The notes under the pieces are model-generated. The model was not told the origin of the DNA. It ran no database searches and worked only from the letters and a program-made list of their open reading frames with translations. A DNA stretch of 64,000 nt from Phytoactinopolyspora halotolerans (lineage in GTDB: Bacteria > Actinomycetota > Actinomycetes > Jiangellales > Jiangellaceae): positions 245,671-309,670 of the forward strand of contig NZ_JAAGOA010000007.1 in the NCBI RefSeq assembly GCF_010550675.1, read 5' to 3'. Positions within the stretch are counted from its first letter, which is position 1, and every line of letters begins with the position of its first letter. The position numbers were made by a program, and so were the translations under genes. Below, piece after piece: positions 8,389 to 16,576 of this stretch.

Positions 8389-9291
8389 ATGTTTCATCCC
8401 GGTGAGAAGGCGGTCCAGATCCGCGCCGGCGTCGACGCGGCTGACTGGGGCTCGGCCGGTGTGGGCGGCACCGTCCCGCCGATCGCCGCCGAGTTCCTCC
8501 AGGCGCAGGTGTTCGTGGTGATCTCAGCTGCCGACAGATCCGGCGCGTTATGGACGACGCAGCTCACCGGAGAACCCGGATTCGTCCACGCTGCGGCCGA
8601 GGACGAGGTGCACATCCGCGCCGTGCCGCCGCCGACCGATCCCCTGCACGACGCCCTGAACGCCACGTCCAGCACGGAACCGGCCGACGTCGGGCTGATC
8701 GCGCTCGAGCCGTCGACCCGCCGCCGCATGCGGGTCAACGGCACCGCGCACCGTGACGGCGACCGCATGATCGTCCGCACCGAGCAGGTGTACTCGAACT
8801 GCCCGAAATACATACAGACTCGCAGGCCGAGACCGCTGCTCACCCCACAGCGGTCGAGGCCGATCCGGCACGAATCCCACGATCTCACCCAGCATCAGAG
8901 GAGCTGGCTCTCCCGCGCCGACACGTTCTTCATCGGCACCGCCTCGCCGCATCTCGGGCTGGACGCGTCGCACCGCGGCGGCAACCCCGGATTCGTCCAC
9001 GTCGACGGCTCCCGCCTCAGCTGGCCCGACTACGTCGGCAACTCCATGTACATGACCTTGGGGAACCTGGAGCTGGACAGCAGAGCCGGCCTGCTCTTCC
9101 TCGACTGGGAGCAGGGCCACTCGCTGCACCTGTCCGGACGGGCACGGATCGATTGGAGTCCGTCGCGCGCGGCCGGCACGCCTGGAGCGCAGCGACACAT
9201 CGACTTCGACCTGGACCGAGTCGTCCAAGTCGACCACAGCACCCCTCTGACCTGGACATTCGAGAAATATTCGCGGTTCAATCCCCACTGA
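8389..9291 (+). CDS. PNPOx-like split-barrel flavoprotein
   Basis: A 300-residue protein of the pyridoxamine-5'-phosphate-oxidase-like split-barrel family. The opening FHPGEKAVQIRAG and the central ADTFFIGTASP...LDASHRGGNPGFV block match the subgroup that is often fused to a ferredoxin-reductase module. Here that module is absent and a separate ferredoxin and reductase follow, so this looks like a split version. It probably binds a flavin and reduces a small molecule or disposes of a reactive species. It begins 28 bases after the VOC gene. Substrate unknown. Confidence 0.82.
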   Translation: MFHPGEKAVQIRAGVDAADWGSAGVGGTVPPIAAEFLQAQVFVVISAADRSGALWTTQLTGEPGFVHAAAEDEVHIRAVPPPTDPLHDALNATSSTEPADVGLIALEPSTRRRMRVNGTAHRDGDRMIVRTEQVYSNCPKYIQTRRPRPLLTPQRSRPIRHESHDLTQHQRSWLSRADTFFIGTASPHLGLDASHRGGNPGFVHVDGSRLSWPDYVGNSMYMTLGNLELDSRAGLLFLDWEQGHSLHLSGRARIDWSPSRAAGTPGAQRHIDFDLDRVVQVDHSTPLTWTFEKYSRFNPH

Positions 9292-9347
9292 CCTCGGCGC
9301 CGGGCGACGCACGCCCGCTGCCCATTTCCTGCAAAGGACTCTTCGAC

Positions 9348-9539
9348 ATGCATGTGACCGTGGATCGAGGCCGGTGCGACATACACGCACAGTGCGTCTT
9401 CGAGGCGCCCGCCGTCTTCCAGCTCGACGATGACGACGAGCTCGTCTACGACGAACGACCGGAGGCAGTCCACCGGCCGGCCGTCGAGCGCGCCGCCACG
9501 TCCTGTCCCGTCGCCGCCATCCGCATCAGCGAGCGGTGA
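9348..9539 (+). CDS. Small ferredoxin with C-x5-C...CP motif
   Basis: A 63-residue acidic ferredoxin. Cys10 and Cys16 form C-x5-C and Cys53 lies in CP near the C-terminus, the three-cysteine pattern of [3Fe-4S] or 'atypical' actinobacterial ferredoxins. The position that would hold a fourth Cys in [4Fe-4S] proteins is His13 (CDIHAQC). Such ferredoxins usually serve cytochrome P450s or other oxygenases, but none is encoded nearby. The frame is open from 9153, overlapping the PNPOx gene, but the ATG at 9348 gives the canonical ferredoxin N-terminus (MHVTVDRGRC). Its stop overlaps the GTG of the reductase gene, implying coupled translation. Confidence 0.9.
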   Translation: MHVTVDRGRCDIHAQCVFEAPAVFQLDDDDELVYDERPEAVHRPAVERAATSCPVAAIRISER

Positions 9540-10774
9540 CGATGCGCCGCGTCGTCATCGTGGGAGCGGGCCCGGCCGCCATGAGCGCGGTCGCCGAGCT
9601 TCGGCGGCAGGACTACCAGGGATCGATCCTGGTGATCGGGGCCGAACCGCACATGCCGTACCGACGGCCGCCGTTGTCCAAACACCCGTTGCCGACGTCC
9701 CACGCGCAGCTGGCGTTGGACCAGGCCGGGCGGGCCGAGGCCACCTGGTTGCTGGGCCGATCCGCGCACCACCTGGATCGGCAGAACCGGGTCCTCCTGC
9801 TCGACGGCGGCGACGAGATCCCGTACGACGGACTCATCATCGCTACCGGAGTCCGCGCCAGACGGCTCCCGGGCCGCCTGCACCAGGGCCGGCCGGAGGT
9901 GATGACGCTGCGCGGGTTCGGCGATCTGGCGCGGCTCCACGGTCGCCTGCAGCGAGTGACGCGCGTCGTCATCCTCGGCGCCGGCTTTCTCGGCTCCGAA
10001 CTCGCCGCCACGATCCGCAGGCTCGGCTGCTCCGTCGACCTCGTCGAGCGCGATCGGCTACCTCTCCTGGGCCCGCTCGGTCCCGTGCTGGCACAGCGGA
10101 TCGCCGACGAACACCGCCGCCATGACGTCCGTCTCCACCTCGGGCGAACCGTCGACCGACTGCACGGCACAGACCGTCTTGACGCCGTCCGTCTCGACGA
10201 CGGAACCACACTGCCGGCCGATCTGCTGATCACCGCCCTGGGGTCGATACCGGAGACCGGCTGGCTCGCCGGCTCGGGACTGGTGCTCGACGATGGTGTC
10301 CGGGTCGACAACACGGGAAGGGCAGCCCCGGGGATCGTCGCGGCCGGCGACGTCGCCCGGTGGCCGCATCCGTGGCCCGCCGGCGAGAGTGTTCGCGCCG
10401 AGCACCACGACGAAGCCGTCGCCCAGGGGGCGCACGTCGCCCGCACCTTGCTGGGTGACCCGGCACCCTACGCCCACACGCTCGCGTTCTCCACGCATAT
10501 CCACGACATGCGACTGCACTCCGTGGGTTTCACCGGCAAGAACTATCGCCTGCACGTCGTCAAGGAGGGCCCGGGCGGGCGCATGCTCGCCGAATACCGC
10601 CACGCGGGGCGACTCGTCGGCGCCATCACCCACGGATACATCCGAGACCTGACCACCACCTACCGCGACCTACCTGCGAGGAGCTGCCATGAACCGTCCG
10701 CCACTTCCCCCGTTCACGCTGGACAGCGCGCTGCTCAAGGTGCAGGCGGCCGAGGATGCGTGGAACACGCGTGA
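9536..10774 (+). CDS. FAD-dependent NAD(P)H-ferredoxin reductase
   Basis: A 412-residue pyridine-nucleotide-disulfide-type reductase predicted to pass electrons from NAD(P)H through FAD to the ferredoxin encoded just upstream. Two Rossmann motifs are clear: [19 protein letters not shown] at the N-terminus (FAD) and [19 protein letters not shown] near residue 145 (NAD(P)H). RRPPLSK and [15 protein letters not shown] (FAD-binding Asp) are typical of BenA4/RubB-like ferredoxin reductases. GTG 9536 overlaps the ferredoxin stop; ATG 9542 is an alternative. The last 28 residues are read through the next gene's 5' end in another frame and look non-conserved. Confidence 0.92.
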   Translation: MTMRRVVIVGAGPAAMSAVAELRRQDYQGSILVIGAEPHMPYRRPPLSKHPLPTSHAQLALDQAGRAEATWLLGRSAHHLDRQNRVLLLDGGDEIPYDGLIIATGVRARRLPGRLHQGRPEVMTLRGFGDLARLHGRLQRVTRVVILGAGFLGSELAATIRRLGCSVDLVERDRLPLLGPLGPVLAQRIADEHRRHDVRLHLGRTVDRLHGTDRLDAVRLDDGTTLPADLLITALGSIPETGWLAGSGLVLDDGVRVDNTGRAAPGIVAAGDVARWPHPWPAGESVRAEHHDEAVAQGAHVARTLLGDPAPYAHTLAFSTHIHDMRLHSVGFTGKNYRLHVVKEGPGGRMLAEYRHAGRLVGAITHGYIRDLTTTYRDLPARSCHEPSATSPVHAGQRAAQGAGGRGCVEHA

Positions 10775-11141
10775 CCCGTACCGGGTCGCCCAGGCGTACA
10801 CACCCGACTCTGTCTGGCGCAACCGCGACGAGTTCATCACCGGCCGAGCCGCTATCCAGGACTTCCTCCGGCGCAAATGGGAGCGCGAGCTCGACTATGT
10901 GCTCCGCAAGCAACTCTGGGCGTTCACGGAGAATCGGATCGCCGTCCGTTTCCAGTACGAGTGGCACGACCACAGCGGCCAGTGGTGGCGCAGCTACGGC
11001 AACGAGCAATGGAGCTTCGCGCCCAACGGTCTGATGGAGCGCCGCGAGGCAAGCATCAACGACGTGCGGATCGAATCGGACCAGCGGCGGATCTTCGGCG
11101 CCCGTCCGGCGCACGACACCACGGACCTGCCGGTGCATTGA
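10689..11141 (+). CDS. DUF1348 / SnoaL-like (NTF2-fold) protein
   Basis: A 150-residue NTF2-like protein of the DUF1348 family. Recognisable segments are [43 protein letters not shown] and RREASINDV. Function in this family is unknown; the fold usually makes a small ligand-binding or isomerase pocket. The ATG has a GAGGAG ribosome site 5 bases upstream, inside the end of the reductase gene, so the two overlap by 86 bases in different frames. It is the last gene of the VOC-PNPOx-ferredoxin-reductase operon. Confidence 0.85.
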   Translation: MNRPPLPPFTLDSALLKVQAAEDAWNTRDPYRVAQAYTPDSVWRNRDEFITGRAAIQDFLRRKWERELDYVLRKQLWAFTENRIAVRFQYEWHDHSGQWWRSYGNEQWSFAPNGLMERREASINDVRIESDQRRIFGARPAHDTTDLPVH

Positions 11142-11197
11142 CGACGCGTGTCGCGGTACCGATCGTCGCGCGGTGCGAGGCGCGTTACGGTGGCTCG

Positions 11198-11698
11198 ATG
11201 AACGAGTTGGCGGCCCGCCGGTTCAAGGCATACGCACGCGACTGCATCGGCTATGCGGCGATCGCCGCGGCCACGGCTCCGCTCGGCGTCGCGATGCGCA
11301 ACGCCGGGCGGGGCAGGAGCCGTGCCTTCGTCCTGGCGGTCAGCGCCGTTCCGCCGATCCTGGCGACGCTGCGGGCGGCCCGCCAGGAATCCACGTCCGG
11401 AGCCACCGAGGGGAAGCGCCACTACGGGCTGCACGTGACGAACCCGCACCACGGGGTGCCGTCGTTCGGACGCGCATTGATACGCAACGCCATCAAGATC
11501 GGCATCCCGTGGCAGACCGGCCATGTAGTGGCCGTCGGCGCCGCCTTCGGTGGTTTCGAGCGACGGGACCCGCTGACGGTCTCCGCCGCCGCGGTCACCT
11601 ATCCGATGATCGGTGTGCTGGCTGCGGGGGTGGCGGTCGGTTCCGGCCGCGGGATCCACGATCGCGCCGCTCGAACCCGCGTGCGGAGTGTCCGCTGA
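11198..11698 (+). CDS. RDD-family membrane protein
   Basis: A 166-residue integral membrane protein. The first helix region RRFKAYARDCIGYAAIAAATAPLG contains the R...A..D pattern of the RDD family. The later GKRHYGLHV...SFGRALIRNAIKIG corresponds to the 'R.lGlrV...g...lgrallRn' core, followed by another one or two helices. The frame is open from 10877, but the upstream part overlaps the DUF1348 gene and is not protein-like; the ATG at 11198 gives the normal RDD start. Roles in the family are poorly known (ion transport and stress tolerance have been proposed). It is convergent with the methyltransferase gene. Confidence 0.78.
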   Translation: MNELAARRFKAYARDCIGYAAIAAATAPLGVAMRNAGRGRSRAFVLAVSAVPPILATLRAARQESTSGATEGKRHYGLHVTNPHHGVPSFGRALIRNAIKIGIPWQTGHVVAVGAAFGGFERRDPLTVSAAAVTYPMIGVLAAGVAVGSGRGIHDRAARTRVRSVR

Positions 11699-11700
11699 GC

Positions 11701-12270
11701 TCAGTGGGACGCGTGGATCACCTGCAGCGTCTTGCGCCCGCTCGGGCGCTCGACGGCTCGGACGTCGTTCAGGCCCAGGCGTTCCAGATGCGCGATCACC
11801 TCGGCGGTCTGCGCGGCGGTGATCCCATGACCGGGCCGCTTGAGCAGGCGCTCGGCGATCAGCAGCCGTCCACCGGGAGCGAGCTTGGCCGCCTGCTCGG
11901 CCAGGCCGGCTTCGCGGTCCGGCCAGTGGTGCATCGATGCGATCGACCAGATGGCGGTGAACGTGCCGTCGTCGAATGGCAGCTTCTCGGCGCTACCCTC
12001 CCGGATGTCCGCGCCGGGCACCCGATCACGGACCATATCCACGAAGGTGGATGACGGATCCACGGCGGCGACCCGATCGGCGCCGATACGTTCCGCCGCG
12101 AGTGCCACAGCCGTGCCCGGGCCGCAGCCGACTTCCAGGACGCGATCACCGTCGCGGAGTTCCAGCAGCTCGATGACCACCGCGTTCGACGGTGACCTGC
12201 GGTACAGCCACCCGTACACCCGCGCCGCGACCGCTCCGAAACCTCGCACGACCATCAGGCTACTCAGCAC
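11701..12270 (-). CDS. Class I SAM-dependent methyltransferase
   Basis: A 189-residue methyltransferase of the Methyltransf_11 type. Motif I is VLEVGCGPGTAVALAAE, motif II is RVAAVDPSSTFVDMV, and motif IV/post-I is FTAIWSIASMHHWPD, followed by LAPGGRLLIAERLL. The core is complete but the C-terminus is short, leaving little substrate-recognition sequence, so the acceptor is unknown. ATG 12255 (MVVRGFG) is an alternative start. The gene stands alone, convergent with the RDD gene and divergent from phoD. Confidence 0.86.
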   Translation of the reverse strand: MLSSLMVVRGFGAVAARVYGWLYRRSPSNAVVIELLELRDGDRVLEVGCGPGTAVALAAERIGADRVAAVDPSSTFVDMVRDRVPGADIREGSAEKLPFDDGTFTAIWSIASMHHWPDREAGLAEQAAKLAPGGRLLIAERLLKRPGHGITAAQTAEVIAHLERLGLNDVRAVERPSGRKTLQVIHASH

Positions 12271-12418
12271 CCCGCACGCCGGCTAGCGACCACGCCCGTA
12301 TCAGCCGGGTCATCTCCGAGTAGCGAGCCGGTCCACTGATCGCCGCCTTGGCGTCATCGTGCCGCTATGTCGTCGCTCTAGCGTTGCCGGCACTTGCAGT
12401 CGTGGGAGGAGTGCCTTC

Positions 12419-13954
12419 ATGGACCTGCACCTCGGACGTCGACGTTTTCTCCAGCTGGGCGGGGTCACCGCGGCCGCGGCGCTGACGCCTGCCGCCATCG
12501 CTACGGCGGCACCGGCCCGGTCGCGGAGGCTTCCGGACGGTGTCTTCTCGCTGGGCGTAGCCTCCGGCGATCCGCTACCCGATCGGGTGGTCATCTGGAC
12601 GCGTCTGGCTCCGGATCTGCTCGCGCTCGACGGCTCCGGCGGTATGCCCGCATGGGACGTGCCGGTGCAGTGGCAGGTCGCCCATGACGAGCGGTTCTCC
12701 GACGTCGTGCGGGGCGGCGTGGCACGAGCCACGGCGGAGGACGCGCATTCCGTGCACGTCGACGTCGCCGGCCTGGAGCCGGCCCGCTGGTACTTCTACC
12801 GGTTCCGCACGCAACGGGAGATCAGCCCGGTGGGCATGATGCGTACCGCTCCCGCGCCGGGCCAGACGCCGAACTCGTGGCGGTTCGCGATTGCCAGCTG
12901 CCAGAACTACGCGGCCGGTTACTACACGTCGTACCAGAACATGCTCAAGGAGAACCCGGACATCGTCTTCCACCTCGGCGACTACATGTACGAAGGCGGC
13001 GCGCAAGGCAGCCTCGGCCGGGGTCACGTCCCCTCGCACGAGGTACGGGATCTCGCCGGTTACCGGGTGCGATTGGCGCAGTATCGAAGCGACCCCGACC
13101 TGATGGCCATGCACGCCGCGGCGCCGTTCGCGGTGACCTTCGATGACCACGAGGTGGAGAACAACTGGAGCGCCGAGGACGCCGATCCGGACGTGCCGGC
13201 CGAGGAGTTCGCCCGCCGCAAGGCCGAGGCGTTCAAGGCGTACTGGGAGCACATGCCGCTGCGGGAGGCACAGCGTCCATCCGGCGCGCACATCCAGCTG
13301 TACCGGCGGCTGCACTGGGGCGAGCTGGCGACGATCAACCTCCTGGACACCCGCCAATACCGCAGTGACCAGGTCAGCGACCCGGAGGCCGATTCCCCGG
13401 AGGCCTGGGATCCGGACCGGAAGATGCTCGGGGACGCCCAGATGCAGTGGTTGCTCGATGACCTGGCGACGTCGACGGCCCGCTGGAACGTGCTGGCTCA
13501 GCAGGTACCGTTCTTCGAGGATCCCGACGTCGGGCTGGAGAGCGACAAGTGGGACGGTTACCGCGTCGCACGTCAGCGCATCCTCGACGAACTGGCCTCC
13601 GGCCGGGCACGCAATCCGCTCGTCCTCTCCGGCGACATCCACGCCAACCGCGCCGCGGACATCAAGGCCGACTTCCAGGACCCGGAGTCCGCGACCGTGG
13701 GCACGGAGTTCACCGGCACCTCGATCAGCAGCGGCGGCGACACGAATCAGTCCGCGGACCTGGATCCCGACCCCGACAACCCGCACATCCGCCTCAAGGG
13801 CACCGGCCGGGGCTATGTCTCGTTCCACGTCACCGCTGAGGCGTGTCGCGGTGACTTCCGCGTGGTGGACACCGTGGAGCAGCCCACCTCCGGCGCGCGG
13901 ACGGCTGTGTCGTTTGTGGCCGAGGACGGCGTCCCCGGGCTCACCCGCGCCTGA
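12419..13954 (+). CDS. phoD: PhoD-family alkaline phosphatase/phosphodiesterase, Tat-exported
   Basis: A 511-residue secreted metallophosphatase that releases phosphate from organic phosphomono- or diesters. The N-terminus is a Tat signal, GRRRFLQLGG followed by an alanine-rich hydrophobic stretch, which suits an enzyme that folds and loads metal before export. An N-terminal PhoD domain (FSLGVASGDPLPDRVVIWTR) precedes the metal-binding core with LGDYMYEGG, FDDHEVENNW and LSGDIHANR. The frame is open from 12359; the ATG at 12419 has GGGAGGA upstream and places the twin-arginine motif at residues 7-8. I saw no obvious Pho box upstream. Confidence 0.93.
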   Translation: MDLHLGRRRFLQLGGVTAAAALTPAAIATAAPARSRRLPDGVFSLGVASGDPLPDRVVIWTRLAPDLLALDGSGGMPAWDVPVQWQVAHDERFSDVVRGGVARATAEDAHSVHVDVAGLEPARWYFYRFRTQREISPVGMMRTAPAPGQTPNSWRFAIASCQNYAAGYYTSYQNMLKENPDIVFHLGDYMYEGGAQGSLGRGHVPSHEVRDLAGYRVRLAQYRSDPDLMAMHAAAPFAVTFDDHEVENNWSAEDADPDVPAEEFARRKAEAFKAYWEHMPLREAQRPSGAHIQLYRRLHWGELATINLLDTRQYRSDQVSDPEADSPEAWDPDRKMLGDAQMQWLLDDLATSTARWNVLAQQVPFFEDPDVGLESDKWDGYRVARQRILDELASGRARNPLVLSGDIHANRAADIKADFQDPESATVGTEFTGTSISSGGDTNQSADLDPDPDNPHIRLKGTGRGYVSFHVTAEACRGDFRVVDTVEQPTSGARTAVSFVAEDGVPGLTRA

Positions 13955-14038
13955 TCCCAGGCGGCCGGAACCGGCCGCAGGGTCAGGCCAGGGCGACCGG
14001 CAAGGGCGAACAGCAGGAGCGGCCAGTACGTTGGTCCG

Positions 14039-15250
14039 ATGAGCGAGTCAACGACGACGGATCTTCGCGTGGGAGTCCTGGGCCTCGGCAATCGCGGACG
14101 GCTGGCCCGACACGCCCATCGGCCCGGCGACGGCGCCCGGGTGGTGGCCGCGGCCGATCCCAACCCGGCCACGTTCTCCGCCGCCCGGAACTGGTTCGGC
14201 CAGGAGCTCACGACCGTCGCGGATCATCGCGACCTCCTCCACGCCGGGCTCGACGCCGTCATGATCCTCACGCCGGATCACACCCACGAGGAGCTCGCCG
14301 TGAGGTTCCTCGAGGCCGGGATCGCCGTGTACCTGGAGAAGCCGATGGCGATCACGGTCGACGGCTGCGACCGGATCCTGCAGACCGCGCGGCGGCACGG
14401 CACCCGCCTGTACGTCGGGCACAACATGCGCCACATGCCGGTCGTGCTGCTGATGCGCGAACTCATCCAGAACGGGGAGATCGGCGAGGTAACCGCCGTC
14501 TGGTGCCGGCATTTCGTCGGACACGGCGGTGACTTCTACTTCAAGGACTGGCACGCCGAGCAGCGCTACAGCACCAGTTTGCTGCTTCAGAAGGGCGCGC
14601 ACGACATCGACGTCATCCACTGGCTGGCCGGCGGATACACCAGCAGGCTCACCGCCATGGGCGCGCTCACCCTCTACGGCCGGATCAGCGACCGGCACGA
14701 CAACACCGGCCTGGCCGCCGCCGACCTGCGCCGGCTCGACCGGTGGCCGCCGCTGGCGCAGACCGGGCTCAACCCCACCATCGACGTCGAGGACCTGGAG
14801 ATGGTGACCATGGCGCTGGACAACGGTGTCTTCGCCACCTACCAGCAGTGCCAGTACACACCCGACTACTGGCGCAACTACACCGTCATCGGCACCGAGG
14901 GCCGCCTGGAGAACTTCGGCGACACCCAGCCGGGCGCCGTCGTACGGGTATGGAACTCCCGCACCGGCTTCAAACCGGGCGGAGACAAGGAGATCCCCGT
15001 GCCCGTGCCCGTCCCCGGCACCGCCCGAGACGGGCACGGCGGCGCCGACGCCGCCATCCTGGACGAGTTCCTCGGCTTCGTCCGGCACGGCGGTACGACC
15101 AACACCTCGCCCGTCGCCGCTCGCCACAGCGTCGCCACCGGCGTGCTCGCCGCTCGTTCCCTGCGCTCCGGCGCGGTTCCGCTCGACGTTCCGCCGCTGC
15201 CCCCCGATCTCGTCTCGTACTTCGACGACGGTCAGCCCGCACGGCCCTAG
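14039..15250 (+). CDS. Gfo/Idh/MocA-family oxidoreductase
   Basis: A 403-residue NAD(P)-dependent sugar or polyol dehydrogenase. The N-terminal Rossmann motif is VGVLGLGNRGRLA, and the catalytic-site motif LEKPMAITVDGC carries the conserved Lys. The C-terminal alpha/beta domain has KGAHDIDVIHWLAGG, with the His/Asp pair typical of inositol- or glucose-type substrates. It stands 85 bases after phoD and is convergent with the sulfatase gene, at the edge of the glycan island. A role in oxidising a sugar released by the neighbouring hydrolases is plausible but not shown. Confidence 0.9.
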   Translation: MSESTTTDLRVGVLGLGNRGRLARHAHRPGDGARVVAAADPNPATFSAARNWFGQELTTVADHRDLLHAGLDAVMILTPDHTHEELAVRFLEAGIAVYLEKPMAITVDGCDRILQTARRHGTRLYVGHNMRHMPVVLLMRELIQNGEIGEVTAVWCRHFVGHGGDFYFKDWHAEQRYSTSLLLQKGAHDIDVIHWLAGGYTSRLTAMGALTLYGRISDRHDNTGLAAADLRRLDRWPPLAQTGLNPTIDVEDLEMVTMALDNGVFATYQQCQYTPDYWRNYTVIGTEGRLENFGDTQPGAVVRVWNSRTGFKPGGDKEIPVPVPVPGTARDGHGGADAAILDEFLGFVRHGGTTNTSPVAARHSVATGVLAARSLRSGAVPLDVPPLPPDLVSYFDDGQPARP

Positions 15251-15268
15251 CGGCCCCGCCGAGACGGG

Positions 15269-16576
15269 TCAGCCGCCGACGTCCGCGGTCCACTCCGTGT
15301 GCCGGCGGCGGAACCGCTCCAGCTCGCGGTCAAGGTCGTCGGCCAGTTCGGAGTGGTCGGCGGAGATGTCGGTCGTCTCCGCGTGATCGGCGATGACGTC
15401 GAAGAGCGCGCGATCGACGACGTACGGCGGCGTCATCCCTTCCTGGCCGTGATGGACGCGTTTGAACCGGCCGCGGCGCACCGCCCACTGCCCATCGTGG
15501 GTCCAGAACACCGAACGCTCGTCGTTCTCCGTTCCGCTCGCGGCCGTCTGCCAACCCTCCAGCACGGAGCGGCCGTCGACCCCATCGAGTGCGCCGGGTT
15601 CTCCGTCGACGGCGTCGAGGACGGTCGGGAGCACGTCCATCATCATGCCCACGCCCTGGTACTCGACCCCGGACGGCAGCTGCCCCGGCCACGACACGAT
15701 CGACGGCACGCGGATACCGCCCTCGAACACGGAGCCCTTCGTTCCCCGGAGCCCGCCGGTGGATCCGCCGTCGTACGACACTTCCTCACCGTCGAGCCAG
15801 TTGCGGCTCTCCGCCGAGGGACCGTTGTCGGAGGAGAAGAAGACCAGCGTGTTGTCCCGCAGGCCCAGCCGGTCGAGCGTGTCGATGATCCGTCCGATGG
15901 CGTCGTCCATCGCGGCCACCATGGCGGCCTGCAGCCGGCGGCCGCCGGGCAGGTGCGCGTACCGGTCGACGTACTCCGCGGGAGCGTGCATCGGATAGTG
16001 CGGCGCGTTGAACGGGACGTAGCAGAAGAACGGCCGGTCGGCGTTGCTCTCGATGAACTCCGCCGCACGATCGCCGATCACCGTGGTCAGGTACTCGCCG
16101 TTGAGCCACACCTCGTCGTCGCCGTCCCAGAGGTCGTGGACCGGATTGTGCGCACCCCAGTAGTAGATGTGCGAGTAGTAGTCCACGCAGCCCGCGCGGA
16201 ATCCGAAGCTCTCGTCGAACCCGTAGCGCGTGGGGCTGTACTCTTCGGCCGCCCCGAGGTGCCACTTACCGAAGATCCCCGTCGCATACCCCCGGCGACG
16301 CAGCTCGCTCGCCAGCGTCTCCTGCTGCGGAAGGCCGGCGGTGCGACGCGTCCCGCCCAGGATCGTCTCCACGCCCGCATGAGCCGGATACCGCCCGGTC
16401 AGCAGCGACGCCCGCGACGGCGAGCAGACCGGCGAGTTCGAGTACCACTGCGGCAACCGCACGCCCGAGTCGCACAGCCGGTCGATGGCTGGCGTGGCCA
16501 CGTCGTCGGCCCCGAAGCATCCGACGTCGCCGAAGCCGAGGTCGTCGGCGTAGATGATCACGACGTTAGGTCTCAT
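15269..16576 (-). CDS. Sulfatase (arylsulfatase family, Cys type)
   Basis: A 435-residue sulfate ester hydrolase. The metal-binding IYADDLGFGDVGCFG lies at the N-terminus. The sulfatase signature CSPSRASLLTG has Cys51, which formylglycine-generating enzyme would convert to the catalytic aldehyde. Later blocks include FGKWHLG, SDNGPSAES and GGIRVPSIVSWPG. No signal peptide is visible, so it probably acts in the cytoplasm on imported sulfated oligosaccharides. Its start overlaps the GH2 stop by 11 bases, so it is co-translated with the glycosidases, which points to a sulfated glycan substrate. Confidence 0.93.
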   Translation of the reverse strand: MRPNVVIIYADDLGFGDVGCFGADDVATPAIDRLCDSGVRLPQWYSNSPVCSPSRASLLTGRYPAHAGVETILGGTRRTAGLPQQETLASELRRRGYATGIFGKWHLGAAEEYSPTRYGFDESFGFRAGCVDYYSHIYYWGAHNPVHDLWDGDDEVWLNGEYLTTVIGDRAAEFIESNADRPFFCYVPFNAPHYPMHAPAEYVDRYAHLPGGRRLQAAMVAAMDDAIGRIIDTLDRLGLRDNTLVFFSSDNGPSAESRNWLDGEEVSYDGGSTGGLRGTKGSVFEGGIRVPSIVSWPGQLPSGVEYQGVGMMMDVLPTVLDAVDGEPGALDGVDGRSVLEGWQTAASGTENDERSVFWTHDGQWAVRRGRFKRVHHGQEGMTPPYVVDRALFDVIADHAETTDISADHSELADDLDRELERFRRRHTEWTADVGG

